NCBI GenBank assembly: GCA_963575645.1
Contig: OY754464.1
Span: 62,904,948 to 62,968,947, forward strand
Reading direction: 5' to 3'
Length of the DNA stretch: 64,000 bases
From: Xanthostigma xanthostigma
Taxonomy: Eukaryota; Arthropoda; Insecta; Raphidioptera; Raphidiidae
The notes under the pieces are model-generated. The model was not told the origin of the DNA, did not search any database, and saw nothing but the letters and a program-made list of their open reading frames with translations. Position 1 is the first letter of the stretch. Each line of letters begins with the position of its first letter. Shown here piece by piece: positions 1 to 12,900 of this stretch. The position numbers and the translations under genes are program-made.

Positions 1-423
1 ACAACATTAAATTTATTTCTCTACTGATATGCACGTTGACTTTTTTAAAATATACCGAATCTAAAAACGCTAAATCGATTTTTTCCTTTATAGATACCCC
101 TTCTACAAGTAGCCCAGTAGTAGGAAATCTGGACCTTCTTGAACTTTTGGCCGATCTTCATTATCCGTGTGGCCAATGGTCCCTTCAGGTTGAGGTTCTA
201 AGTCTAGAAGACTGCAATCGTGGACATCTCAAAGCTGACACGCTCCTGGATCAACAATTTTTTTTTTTGTTTTTTCAATAGATTAAATATATGTATTACT
301 GCTCCGAAAAAACCCGTCTTAAAATTACGCTCCAAAAACGGCCGCCACTGCGCAATATCCCGTTACAACGAATGACCAGGTCAACTCCTACTACGGGCAC
401 AGCTTACTAAAAATAAAAAAAAA
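1..423. other. Intergenic, no gene recognised
   Basis: AT-rich sequence with a T-tract near 258-278. The short open frames lack a family signature or splice context. I see nothing supportable here. Confidence 0.5.
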
Positions 424-1080
424 AATCCAGCCAATTGGACGACGGGATCATTCCAACTTCAAAATGTTGACATTTGATATAGTATAATAAAGAAAATCAA
501 ATGTCTGATATCGCGTGAGGTGACGCGGGTAATGGCTAGTATTCAATATGATATTTGCTATTCGTTGCCATGGTTACCTACATAATATGTTCCACGTCAT
601 GTAAAAATTAATCAAAGCATGCCGAACTAGTCTATTTCTGACAGATTCATAAAACAAAAGACCGGAGGATTTTTTTTATTTTCAAAATATTTCCGAAACT
701 ATAAAGCTTAGAAAAAAATTTTATTAACGAAACTTTCTTGAAAAAATAAATAATAATAAGCCGTTATGAAAAGTATATCATTATTATATAAAAAATACCG
801 TTATAGCATATATCTCTTCTGTGCATGCGCCGATTTTCCTCAAAAACAATAAGGCTCTTCATATTTGCATACCAAACATCCTCCAAAAATTTGGTTTTGA
901 TCCGCTCATCCGTTTGACCTATATCGTGTTCACAGACTAACAGACGCACAGAGATTTTCCAAAAATATGTTTTTTGAATTCGGGAGACCTCAAAACGGAA
1001 AAATATTGTAAAATTTTTGAAAAGTGATTTTTAACTTAAACTAGTAGTACCAGTCCCCACTTGTGGGTTGGAATGGTAAA
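424..1080. repeat. Dispersed 650-bp repeat, copy A
   Basis: This stretch is closely matched by 17885-18540 over its full length. Shared landmarks are the ccagccaattgg start, the gatatcgcgtgaggtgacgc block, the cgcatgcgccgattttcc block and the gggttggaatggtaaaat end. The outer ends are weakly inverted (cattccaac against gttggaatg), so a non-autonomous DNA element is likely. It has no coding capacity. A related right end occurs near 28755-28925. Confidence 0.75.
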
Positions 1081-1777
1081 ATATTGATTATGGTATATGC
1101 ACAATTTTGAAAATATTTAAAATCCAATTATTTTCATATTAAAAGTTATCAAACACATGAAATCATTCATTAAAACATTCTTATTGAATTAAAAAATAAA
1201 TATTCTTTTTGGGCAAGCTATTTTGATAATTTAAACGCGCCATTTTTTCGCGGGAGATATATGTGACGTCACATAACATAATTCTATGGCTACCATATGT
1301 TTGCGTGTTTTTTGACGTCACACTGCGGTCGAATCAATAGCATTGAGTTTCGATATTTTATATTTCGCGCGTATTTATTGCATTTTTGTTTAATTAATAT
1401 TTATTATTTAACAAAAATTTAAAAAGAAAAAAACTATTTAAAGTTTAATCAATTGCAATAAAGTTTACAAAAAATAACATTTAAACTAAATATAAGTTAC
1501 ATCCATATACCCTATTGAATGATGTAGCAACAAAATAACTTTTATTTGTAAACACTTGGATTTATAAAAAAGAAGTTACAAATGTAAAATAATTCATTGG
1601 AAGTAGTGTGTTAGCATAGTTGCAATAAAAGAGGAGAATGGAGATGTTATATTCAATAGAACGTTGTGTTTTTTCCAGCGTAAAGAAAGGATTTCAGTCT
1701 ACATAAATATATTTTAATACTGTAGCGGTGTGAAGCGTTAGCGACGTAGGCCCCCGTCAACGGTCTCGCAGCTTTCG
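1081..1777. other. Intergenic, no gene recognised
   Basis: AT-rich sequence between a dispersed repeat and a hAT relic. The last 100 bases may be the decayed upstream part of that transposase, but no motif can be read. Confidence 0.4.
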
Positions 1778-2092
1778 TTGACTCATGAAAAATTTTTAGC
1801 TATGCCTGTGACCGTGAGTAAGGATTTTAAGAAAATTTACCTAAATATTTATATTATCATTAGAATTTTGTTAACAGTAGCGATAAGTACAGCCTCCATC
1901 GAAAACATCTTTTCAAAATTAAAACAAATACAATATTATTTAAAAAGTGCAATGGGTCAGCACGGACTTTCAGCTTTGGCAGTTTTATGTGTTGAAGCAG
2001 TTTCAAAAATCCGTCCTCTTGCACCACCAGAGGGTCTAACAAAGTGTATCTTGCCCATATCAAATTTAAGGGAAGGTTGCTATGATTGGTAA
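1778..2092 (+). pseudogene. hAT transposase C-terminal dimerisation domain relic
   Basis: The 104-codon frame ends in a block reading AISTASIENIFSKLKQIQYY followed by LKSAMGQHGLSALAVLCVE. This matches the hAT C-terminal (Dimer_Tnp_hAT) pattern of a Val/Thr-Ala-Ser-x-Glu-Arg-x-Phe-Ser-Lys-Leu-Lys core, then a 'MGQ-x-x-LS-x-LA-x-L-x-x-E' helix, as in ZMYM1-like insect transposases. The conserved Glu-Arg-Ser is changed to Glu-Asn-Ile. No DDE catalytic part or BED finger is readable upstream. I infer a 3'-terminal fragment of a dead autonomous hAT element. The exact start is meaningless because the fragment is truncated. Confidence 0.75.
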
Positions 2093-2225
2093 ATAAAACT
2101 ATCGATCAATTTTTCAGACAATATATCAACAAATTATATAATTATAATTCAATTAATTAACGTTTTGATCCGTCTCAAAATTGCTCGATAATTTTATTTA
2201 TTGAAGAGTAATCAGGCGATAATCA
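2093..2225. mobile_element. Degenerate snapback element (35765 family)
   Basis: Ends are inverted copies of aaataaaactatcgatcaatttttcag and its complement. They match the arms of the better-preserved element at 35765-36030, with the centre mostly deleted. It abuts the stop codon of the hAT relic. Confidence 0.65.
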
Positions 2226-2578
2226 AAGATTTGCTATGATTGGCCTACTTAACTTCTTTGCCTATTATCTCGTAAAGTCTACGTGATAGGTAATTCAAAA
2301 CCATTTGATGATTTTTATTATTATGAGCCTTTTATATTTTCAATAAACTTAAAGAAAAGATTTTTCGTATACTGTCTCCTTCTTTGGACCACGATCGCTT
2401 TGATTGGACGACTAGGTTGCCATCAATGGATTTCGGCGAATCTATTAAAAAATTAGAAATATAAAAAATACTGAAATATATATTTTTTTTTTTATAATAA
2501 CAGACAAGTGAATCGGCTTCAATGGCCATTATCACTACAAAAAGAAAAATACATAAAGTGAAGAAAATAAATTACAAT
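2226..2578. other. Intergenic, no gene recognised
   Basis: AT-rich spacer between a snapback element and a LINE relic. No motif supported. Confidence 0.4.
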
Positions 2579-3139
2579 TCATTTGATATTAACGGTAAGT
2601 AACGGTAAGTGTTTTAGTCCGGTAAGTTTATAAATTAGGTTTATATATTGCTGTATTTGTTGATTTGAATCAGGTATGTGAGTACTTTTTTTAATTTGTT
2701 CTTCGTCATTTTTCAGGGCTTCTCGGATATTTGGTGGCATGTAGGTCGAAAGTCTCTGTACGTCGTATAGTGGACAGTCGATTAAAATGTTCCGTACTGT
2801 TATGCGAGTTTCGCAGATGGCGCATTGTGGTGGGGGTTCTTTTTCAAAAAGGTAAGAGTGGGTGAGCATTGTGTGTCCTAGTCTCAGTCTGTTTATTATA
2901 ATTTCGTCTCGTCTTTTTAATTTGATTGGTGAGGTCCATTTTGTTGTATTTGTTTTAATTTCATTTAGTTTCGTTTGTCCGTTTTGCCATTCGTTGTTCC
3001 ATTTTTCCTGGATGAGTGCTCTCAGGTGGGCTTTGAGGTCGGGTGCAGATATGTAGCTGTTATTTGGTTCAGCGTTGGATGAAATATTTCGTAACACTAT
3101 ACTCACTAAAAATATATTATTCCTCTTTTTACCTCTCAA
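2579..3139 (-). pseudogene. Non-LTR retrotransposon (LINE) ORF2 3'-end relic
   Basis: The minus-strand frame of 186 codons contains RRDEIIINRLRLGHTMLTHS, then a PPPQCAICETRITV block and an ILIDCPLY block. This is the signature of the region after RNase H in Jockey/I/R1-type LINEs (Arg-Leu-Arg-x-Gly-His-Thr, then a Cys-x2-Cys...His-x4-Cys knuckle). The knuckle histidine is Asn here, so the copy is decayed. Reverse transcriptase is absent upstream, consistent with 5' truncation. The 3' side ends in a repeated taacggtaag word near 2590-2608, a plausible LINE tail. Clade assignment is uncertain. Confidence 0.8.
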
Positions 3140-3296
3140 ATCATATACCTAATTCTCTTTATTGTCTCTTGATTTCTATGTTTTCAAAGTTGTAAACACT
3201 CTCACACACGCCAGTTCGTGCGACGTGTCGCGGCTACTCCGAGGTCACCGTGGGGACAGTGACACTTCTTTGTGACTTAGTAGAATGCGAAATTTT

Positions 3297-3992
3297 TTAT
3301 ACAGAATGTTCAAAAAGTCCCGCATCGCCTGAATATCTCAGAGAGATAAAGTTTTTTTGAAATATGTTGCGAATAAAAGTTGGTCACAAAAATTCCTCCT
3401 AAGGGGGTGCCCCGTGGGGAGGCAGAGGGTAACTCCAAAATTTTAAATGGCAACCGCAGTTTTTTTTATTGGATCGCGTGCAAAAAGAGACATCTTTTGT
3501 CTCAAACTTTTTTTTGTTCAAGCTACAGATCACCGAGTACGCGGGGTAAAATTTTCTGAATTATCCTCACCCCCTCAAATAAAATTTGTTCATTTTGCAA
3601 ATACCACTTTAAAAACGACAAACTAATCTTTAGGATTAAGTAAAATAGTACCATTTCTTGATCTGTAACAAAATGAACAAACTTTATTTGAGGGGGTGAG
3701 GATAATTAAAAAAATTTCACCCTGCGTACTCAGGGATCTGTAGGTTGAACCAAAAAAGTTTGTAACAAAAGATGTTAGGAATAACTCGATCCAATAAAAA
3801 AAAATTGCGGTTGCCATTTAAAATTGCGGAGTTATCCCCTGTCGTCCCACGAGGGCACCCCCTTGGGAGGAGTTTTTGTGACCGAAAAATACATTACAAC
3901 GAGTTGAGCAACTTTCATTCGCAACATTTTTCAAAAAAAACTTAATCTCTGAGATATTCAAGCGTTGTGGGACTTTTTGAACACCTGTATAT
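3297..3992. mobile_element. Foldback MITE with ~320-bp inverted repeats
   Basis: Left end tatacagaatgttcaaaaag and right end cttttt-gaacacctgtata are inverted copies, followed by long matching arms. These include the 'aggcagagggtaactcc' and 'ggcaaccgcagtttttttt' blocks and the 'ccccctcaaataaa' block. The TA at each tip suggests a TA target site, as in mariner-like elements (inference). A right-half-only copy is at 42478-42729. The open frames are incidental. Confidence 0.85.
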
Positions 3993-4385
3993 TTGTTGGT
4001 CCAATCAAAGAGTCGATCCAATGATCGCAGCCTTCCCCTAGGTCTTGCCCCGTCGCTGTTCTTAATGGATATATTCATAAATACATTCATCAAGGGATTG
4101 TTTTCATCAAGGAAAACGCTCGTCAAGCCATATAAATACTGGTCGGAGGTATCTTACGATATTGAAAAATGTGTATAAACGTGCGGAAAATACTTGGAAA
4201 CTTTACGTTCACAACAATAATGATAACTGTTGACAGCGCAGACTGTACCACGTCTATACTGAGAAAATATTGGAATCGATTTCATGTATTTACATTAACG
4301 TTGAAATTTTCTACATGCCTATACCTAAGTACTACAAATGCGAAATAAAACTGTAATTGGGTTTCTGAATATTTAAATTAAAAAA

Positions 4386-6105
4386 AAGCCAGTGTGCTTT
4401 AGGCCACACGACTGAAGTAAAACTTCTTGCTGCCATAATTTGTTATTATGCACCCGAAAATTCACAAAATATGAACTTTAAAATGAATTTACAATTTTAT
4501 TCACTTTGAACGTAGAATATTATTATACATATAGCTTAAGCGACGAATAATTCTAGATGGAAAAGTCGAAAGCAGAACATTTGACTTAGGAACTTTGTTT
4601 GGACTAGTTAGGAGATAAACATACTAAAAGTCCTTACCCCTCCGAGGTACGCCCGAAGGGGGGGAGCACAAAGAAAGTCCCGTTTTTTGGTATTTTGCTT
4701 TCATCTCGAAAACGGTACGTCGTACGAAATTTTGTTGGAATACATAATGAAAGCTGATAAAATTCTCTACAACTTTAGCTTTCACACTTTTTATCTATCT
4801 CCAATCTTTGCCTAGCTATGAGCTCCGAAAAATGGTCGATTTTCAAAAATGTGTTAAATTCTCTGTAGCACATTGTAACAATACGAATTTGTCAAAATCA
4901 TTTTGTATCGCTCATCCACACTATTAAAAACACCCACACACTATTAAAAAATAACATAAGCTGGGAGTACCTCCACGCAGGGCCCTCTTTCCCACTGGGC
5001 ACTCTGGCACGTGCCCAGGGCCCCGCGATCGATAGGGACCCCCTAGTTTAATGGTATACTGAGTACCTAAACTGTTTTAAACAAAAATCATCAGTGAACT
5101 ATTTTTCATATACTTATTTTTTTTGTGTCCTTCATGTTAAAATTGGGAACGTGATTCTTTTAAATATATGCATTTTATATCACATTCCTCGACTTAGAAT
5201 CTAGAACCTTGTTTATCTATTTTCTTTGTCTATTCTAACAAAATAGTGCTCTGTTAAGGTCATAGGGGCCCCATAATCCTAATGTGCCCAGGGCTTTCAA
5301 TAGGTTAAAGCTTATGTTATTTTTTAATAGTGTGTGGGTGTGTGGGTGTTAATAGTGTGGATGAGCGATACGAAATGATTTTGACAAATTCGTATTGTTA
5401 CAATGTGCTACAGAGAATTTAACACATTTTTGAAAATCGACCATTTTTCGGAGCCCATAGCTAGGCAAAGATTGGAGATAGTTAAAAATTGTGAAAGCTA
5501 AATTTGTAGAGAATTTTATCAGCTTTCATTATGTATTCCAACAAAATTTCGTACGACGTACCGTTTTCGAGATGAAAGCAAAATACCAAAAAACGGGACT
5601 TTCTTTGTGCTCCCCCCCTTCTGGCGTACCTCGGAGGGGTAAGGACTTTTAGTATGTTTATCTCCTAACTAGTCCAAACAAAGTTCCTAAGTCAAATGTT
5701 CTGCTTTCGACTTTTCCATTTAGATGCCCCTTATGAGCACTCATTGACCAAACTAATAAAGATCCCGACTGGCAAGTAAAGAGTACCTACTGCTTATATT
5801 TTCGGCCACCTGATGGCGCCAAGTATGTATCATCCTATTGTTAGTACTGCTTATATTTTTGGCCACCTGATGGCGCTACTAGCCAGTGAAGTATTTGTTG
5901 AGGAAAAGAGAAAGAAAAAGTAATATACCTACGAAACGTAACTCTCTCTCTTTCTATCTTCACTAACTTATATCTCCCTCTCAACTTCCGTTCGCCTCGA
6001 ACGATCACGTACCGTTCGCCTCGTCCGATTTCCGTAAACGCTTTCGTCAGTCATTTACCAGCTTACTCCCCAAGTCAAGCGTGCCTAAAGAAGTTTTACT
6101 TCAAT
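4386..6105. mobile_element. Outer element with gaagtaaaacttctt termini, host of nested foldback
   Basis: The left end carries accacacgactgaagtaaaacttctt-type sequence (4400-4432) and the right end carries aagaagttttacttcaa (6088-6105). The same pair, with the same internal blocks (aatttgttattattcacccg, ctatcttcactaac), brackets 34673-36440, and a right-end fragment recurs inverted near 36740-36880. The body is interrupted by the foldback at 4552-5726. No coding region. Confidence 0.65.
4552..5726. mobile_element. 1.17-kb foldback element, ~415-bp arms
   Basis: Left arm tctagatggaaaagtcgaaa... and right arm ...tttcgacttttccatttaga are near-perfect inverted copies for about 400 bases. They include the cttacccctccgaggtacg block and the cgaaaacggtacgtcgtacg block. 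The centre (about 4966-5300) is GC-richer and holds cgtgcccagggccccgcgat, resembling the short gggcccctgggca repeats seen near 45190. It is inserted in the element at 4386-6105. Confidence 0.85.
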
Positions 6106-6433
6106 AATTTAACATGTTCCCAGTAACATTTAAATTGCAAATGGATACAATGGATTGCGGTAGGTACTCGGCAATTCTAGTAACTTTAGAAGAAATTATT
6201 ATGTGCTCTCATTTTATGTTAGAATGGGTGGTATGAAGTAGCATGTATTATAATGTCGGTTGTGTCTGTTCCCAATAAATTTTAAATCGGAAATGATTAG
6301 TTATTAATAATGTAAATGTAAAAATTTAAATTATTGGATTCTTCTACTTATTTTTTATTCCATTTTTTCTTTAGAATCTTAATCTATGCGTTTCTGAACC
6401 TAGTTCATTGTAAGAAACATAAAAAACGAAAAC

Positions 6434-6439
6434 TTTATT
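6434..6439 (-). promoter_or_regulatory. Candidate polyadenylation signal of the GH31 gene
   Basis: AATAAA on the minus strand about 115 bases past the stop codon of the last exon. A second AATAAA at 6545-6550 lies only a few bases past the stop and is less likely to be used. Position-based inference. Confidence 0.4.
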
Positions 6440-6552
6440 TTTTAACATTATTAATAGTTATAAAATAAGCACAACAGAGTTTAAATATTTACAAATACGA
6501 ATAAAATTTACATTATTCTTTGTTATCAAGGTACAATATGTTAGTTTATTTT

Positions 6553-6912
6553 TTATTTAAAGTCATATTCTACAGAATGAGAATCATCATTTAAAAGACA
6601 TAAATCAATATTGACATTCATAAATTTGGCTTCAACTTCATCGATTCCATACACTTTCACTTGTTTTATTTCACTACCTATCGTTTTAATAGAACTGTCA
6701 CATAGCGTGCCCTTACACTTATCAATGTTCGTTATATTAAATCCTGTGTTATCGGCCTGAAAATTCAAGAATTCAGGAGCCCCATCATCATTCAGACTAA
6801 CGTATAACTTTCCATTAGCCACACAATACGATGTTTTGTTGCACTCTAGGGCTATGTTCAAGGTCAAAGGCTCAAGTCTAGTGGCTTCTGCTGTTCTATG
6901 TACATCTTTTAT
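6553..6912 (-). CDS. GH31-like gene last exon: distal C-terminal beta domain and stop
   Basis: Acceptor tatttgttgcag|ATAAAAGATG, then 119 codons and TAA. It begins [20 protein letters not shown], the usual R-x-x-P-L-x-L strand of GH31 distal domains, and ends EYDFK. Four cysteines lie in two close pairs (CNKTSYC, CKGTLC), probably disulfides. The usual W-D-D-G-E motif is degenerate (L-N-D-D-G). Confidence 0.9.
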   Translation of the reverse strand: MKDVHRTAEATRLEPLTLNIALECNKTSYCVANGKLYVSLNDDGAPEFLNFQADNTGFNITNIDKCKGTLCDSSIKTIGSEIKQVKVYGIDEVEAKFMNVNIDLCLLNDDSHSVEYDFK

Positions 6913-9900
6913 CTGCAACAAATAAGTAGGCGAACCTTATAAATCTGAATTTACACTTTCGTTTTATTGTAGCAACGCTACCGACCACAAGGAACCATCT
7001 TGATACATATCCGAAATATTAAAAAAAAAAATAGACACCTTATTTAAGACAACTAGACTAGGAAGTGTATCATTTCTCAGCGACAGAATAATAATAATAA
7101 AGTTTATTCCAAAATACATGAAACTGATAAAAAAAAGAAAACGAGCCCGTCGCAATGAACCTATCTATCAATTTTGCAAGCCAATTCTAGAGTAAGAAAC
7201 CTACATCTCTGCCAAGTAGTGCCGTCTTTGAAGTTTGGGTGGCCCTGAGCCAATTATAGCGTTAGCAACGGTTGAGCCCACAACGGGTAGAGCACGTTTA
7301 GCACGAGTGTAGGTCACGCACGAGATATTCATGAACTAAGCCTAAAAAGTCCAGTACCAAACGAAAGCGAGAGCAACGGCAGCGCCGAAAAGGGAAAGAA
7401 AAAATCCAAATGTCTACGGATCATGTGTAGGCGAAACACTTATATGGAATTTGGTTCTCGCTTAAATTGATCGAAAATGGTTTTATTTTATAGTTTAAAG
7501 GTCACTAAGAAAAAATGTTCATGGGCGCATAGTCTAAATACCAGTAGATTTTTAGCTACAGATATGTTTAGCGAGATTTTAAATGATATCCACTGAATTC
7601 ACAATCTTAAAAAGTCCTAAGCTCTAGAAATATGTTTTTGAGTGCGCTAAATCCTAATATGTCATTATTGTTTTATACCAGGTGACACCTTCCAACATTA
7701 TCTAGTTTTCGACTATTTTTCTATTTCAAAAAAAAGCACAAAAGTTGAACATGGAACATGTTTGTGAATTTAATGGTTATCCCGATAGTTAGGCGTGGTG
7801 ACAAAAATGGTCAAGAAATGCTTTCTTTCGTGTAGTCTGAGTCCCCCTCTACAAATCCGCTTAGTTGAATAGGGGTCAGCGTGTTGCGGTACGACGCTAG
7901 ACCACTTAAAAAAAAACGGCTAAATTCAAAACTCTTCTACAAAATGGTAGTAAATGACTGAACCGCATCTGGGGAACCTCCTGCAGAGAATGTTAGTATA
8001 ATAAATAAATACAAAATAAATAAATGCTTCGTCTTCTTGTAGATAATTCCGAGATACAGTTTTCTGCTAAAATCGACCTTGCAAAAACGTGTCATGTTCA
8101 CGGGAAGTTTAACATGGTATTCAGGTAAAGCATTAATGGACAAGTACAGATTGTGATCTAGCAGTGACAAAATTGGCAGATAATATTTTTTACAAACTTT
8201 TTGGGTACTAATAGAAAGCCTGGTAAGAATTTCTGCCACCGCGCGCGGACTTTGCGAATTTTTGCTTGTGCAAATTTTGAAGTATCATCGAAAGGAATTG
8301 AGGTCACTTGGAGCCATGAAATTTTTTTCTCGTATTCCGGGCCACCGAATAATACATATCAAGTTTCTACTTCAAATTCAATTTTCTATTTTTCTGATTT
8401 TTTTTTTCGATTTTTTGAAAGAATGTTGAAAGTTTCTGCAGTGGGTAAGTTGGCAGAAAATATTTATTCTGCAACTTGGTTCTCCAGATGCTGTTCAGAC
8501 ATTTTTTACCATCTAGTAGAGGAATTTTGTGAATTTTGTCGTTTTTTTTTTAAAGTGCCCCAGCGTCTAGACCCCTACTCCACCAAGCGGGTTTGTAGAG
8601 AGGGACTCAAACTACACGAAAGAGAGCGTTTCTGCCACCAAGTGCTCCTTGACCATTTCTGTCACCATTTCCTTTGCTACTATATCTAAAATCTCGCTTA
8701 ACATATTTGTAGCTAAAAATCTATTGGTTTTTAGGCTATGCGCCCATAGACACTTATTCTTAGTGACCCTTAACTATAAAATAAAACCATTTTCGATCAA
8801 TTTAACCGAGAACCAAATCCCATAAGGTTTGTGCGGGGTCCTTTACGGCGCGGATCCGAACAGCGCGTTTCTTTAATTTTTACTCACATTGTGCGTTGGA
8901 ATAATACGTCCGCCAGCAATGTACATTATCCAGTCTGTGTCGAGCGTGTATCTTCGCATCCAACCGTTCTCCTTCTGAACCCGACCGGCCCAATACTCGT
9001 ACCAAGTGACATTCGGCGGTAAATACAGCATTATGGATTCGGTGTGCGGCGCCGTATACTGAGCAACAAGTAAAGCATCACCCAACATGTATTGCTCATC
9101 GAGGTGGAACGCTTGCTTATCGTCTGGAAACTCATACCTATACAATAGATTTTTTTCGACTTTCAGTTACGAGTGGAGAAAGCAAAAAAGAAAATATAAT
9201 GGAGTTTTCCGGTTGTTTTATTCCTTGAAAACATCTGTGTGTATCATCTACGAAGTATATAACATATAAGTGTTTCTAAAAATATGGAATAAGTAATAAG
9301 TTTTAGCTTTTATACAGTTTCACGAAAACTATTGATCTTGAGAAAAGATTTTTATAGAAAGATATATTTTGTACAAAAATGACTGTAAAAATAAAAAAAA
9401 ATCTTAACTTCGAATTTTCAATAAATTAAAGAAATAAATGTTTTCCGCGTAACGAGTAAACACGAAATGAGAAGTATTATTTCAGCAATATTATCAATGT
9501 TTTACTAACATTTGGAATTATTTCGAAAGCCATGAAATTTTCAAATCTTTGATAAATAGAAATTAATTATTAATTATTTTTTTATTTTTTAGATCAGTTC
9601 TGAATAAGCTCCAAATCCGGACCGAAACGACAATGTATTATTTATTATTTTTTTGTTAATATATTTGTCTGAAAAATTGGTCGATATTTTTATTTATTGA
9701 AGCCATGAAATTTTGTTCATGGCAAATATGGTATTTTGTTTATAAGATACAAAAAAATAGTTGGCAAAACCAAAAGTGCACATCTCGCATGTTTTCAATA
9801 AAAATTGAAAAAATAAAATAAAAAAACAATTAATAATATATTTTAAAAAATGAGATAACAAGTTTGGAAAAATCAAAAAAAAAATTAAAATATAAAATAA

Positions 9901-12900
9901 AAATACGCCTAAAAAACAACTTTTTAAAAAAATTTAAAAAAATATAAGAAATATATATAAATAACAAGTGGAAGAAAAGAGAAGAAAAAAAATATATAAA
10001 CATCAATAATGTTGGCAAGTATCGAGTTCCGAACTTTATCCTTATTACGCTAAGGCTTTATTCACTACGCCACGGAACTCCAGCGATTGTGCTGCTGTTT
10101 TCATGATATAGAAGTATAGCAGTTAAAACTGTTTATAAAAATTAAACTACAGAACTTATTTCAGTGAATAAACAGGGTTCTAGTCTGATAGTAGACAAAG
10201 TTTATAAAACATAAACCAAAGCGATTCGACCAAAATTGCGATCTATAGAGCTCGGACGTTGATACGTTCAGACCAACTGACAACTGCTGTTTGAGATTTT
10301 CAATTACAATTTTAAGAGTTATTATGAACTCAAATCAATCTATAATTGATTCTATTTTATAGAACAGAATATCCCCTTTTTAAGAAACTTCATTTTGAAT
10401 GGATTTTGCGCGAAATTAACCTAGATATAACTTCTTGTATGAACGAAACTCAGCTCTGACGCGCTATTCGCTAATAGAGCACATACCGCCGGTATGTGCA
10501 ATTGGAAATAACACATTTGTAAATTCAATCCTTAAAACACGTACCAAACGGGTCTAACCAATGGCGGTGCAGGCTGTGCAGTTTGCAGAATGGTGTACAG
10601 GTACGGCATCAGGGTATAACGTTTGCGCAAAGCCAATACCGCTGCATTTTGAGCATATTTAGTTGGTAGATTTAGGGGATCCCGCAACGGCTTCACTGAC
10701 GACACACGAACCAGTGACAAAGATGAAGCTGTTATGTACCATCTGAAAAAGGCATAATAGGTTACAGCAGGCGTCGGAAACCTATTAACTGCGGGTCACT
10801 AGTAACCCATTTGATAATTTCCAGTGACCCACTTTTTGAGTATCACAAATATAGTATATGATAAAATTACCAGGATACAAGGCTAAATATAAAAATTTTA
10901 TTCACTAGAACATTATTTTATTAGTCAACGTTTCGGCAGAATTTCTTGTCGTCTTCAGGACCTTTAACAAATAAATAAAACCCTACAACATCTAAACCAT
11001 AAACTTAATTTTTTTTTACAAATAATTACATTCGGCTTACCTTAAAAATGTCTAGAAAAAATCACAAAATTAAAAGCATAAAATAATTTAAAATTATTAT
11101 TGTCAAACATTTAAAACTTTTTTAAAAACTAAACTTACATAAATAATAAAAATAATAAAAACTTTAAAAGACATTTTTAAGGTAAGCTGAATAAGTAATT
11201 ATTTGATATACAAATATTTAAAAAAAAATTAAGTTTATGGTTTAGTTGTTGTAGGGTTTTATTTATTTCTTATAGGTCCTGGAGAAGACAAGAATTTCTG
11301 CCGCAACGTTGACTAATTAAATAATGTTCTAGTGAATAAAAATTGTTTTTATATTTAGCCTTGTATCCTAATAATTTTAACATACCATAATACCAAGGTG
11401 TCTTATTTTATTTTGTTAAATATACAACATATTATCTAAAAGAGAAAAAGGAGAACACAAGAGTGAAGTTGCCGTTTCTCTCCATGTAGGCAGCAATTTT
11501 CGTTCGGCTTTCCGAGTTCCTGATTAGTTTCCTTTTCTATCATGAAGCTGCTTGCGATATATCTCGAGCAATTCTATATGAATGTAGTATATTTTAAAAA
11601 TATATCTCGAGCAATACGATCATATTCTGGCAGTACCTATATTATCTTACACAGATATCTCGAGATACGTGAAGTGCATTCGCTATACTAGTAAAAAAAA
11701 TTATAAAACATAAACATGAAACAAACATAATATATCATCGCTTATCTTCCAATATAGAGCACTTCGATCTAGATACAATATTTTGTCATTGAGATGTGAC
11801 CTAAGTAGGTAACCATCAATAATTTAAAATTCATAAAACATTTCTGAGATATAAGAATGATTTTTCAATAAGAATGACTTTTCAGTATAAGTATATAGTC
11901 CGGTCAAAATAGACAAAAAAAATAGTGGTAGGTTTAAAATAATTCGCATAGAGCTGCAAATTGATACTGGTCTTAGGTACACTATTACAAATGAAATATC
12001 AAAAGTCCCTACCAATTCTACATCTGCTAAAAAATTTATTCAAGGTCAAAGATTAAAAGTATTGGTTTTTTGCACTTTTCTCGTAAACGGTAAAAATTAG
12101 GTCAGATAAAAGTAGTCTAAGCTCATGCAATTGTCTACTCTAGAAGAATTGTTCTTATACTTTTTTTCCCTGCGAATCACCATTCTTTTGAAATGGTGAT
12201 TTCATACATCGAAAATACTAAATGAATCGTTTATTGTTGAAAGGGACTAAGTAACATTTTTTCCGAAAACGAGTTTATGATGGTTTCTTTATATTTAAAC
12301 GTAGACCGATCGTTTGGTGTTGAAAAGAACTATGTGCAATATATTTAATAGTAAAATATATGCCTTTAAAAAAATTATATATTGTTGAAAGGTACTAAGT
12401 ACAGTCAGTTAGGTCGTTTCAACACTTTACGTATTGTAGTAGGTACTATGTTATAATTTGTGTACCTCAGTGCAGTCTAGTTAGAACTTTAGCGGTAAAT
12501 GTCAGTTGTGAAAATTAATAATAGTTTTCTGTAGTTTTTAATAAATTATTTAATGGAAAGTGATTCTGATAAAAACGAAGAGGAAACGGTCATCAAAAAA
12601 AGAAAAAAGGGTGTTAGACAAAATCGAATCGCAGGTTTAGGTTATAAAAATTACAGAGGTGCAGAAGTTAATAAAAAATAGATCGGATCTGTTTGTCCGT
12701 AAGTTTTGAACGTACTTCAATTTATTATTTATTTTTACGAATTTCAGCTCACTGTTTTCATATTTTTTGTTAGATGCCCAATGAAATGTTTCAATAAAAT
12801 ACCAGACGTTCAAAAAAATGCCGTCTTTCACAAGTTCTATAATTTTCAAAAGAAAGATGAACAGGGGGTGATTATTGGCCGGTGGAGGGGTTGGTAGGGG

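Noticed and set aside
3818..4126. Minus-strand frame ending in a foldback MITE
   Set aside because: Most of it translates the MITE arm; the mirrored arm gives comparable frames.
8201..8689. 162-codon plus-strand frame
   Set aside because: It lies in the arms of an inverted-repeat element, is Phe-rich and repeat-derived, and has no family signature or splice context.
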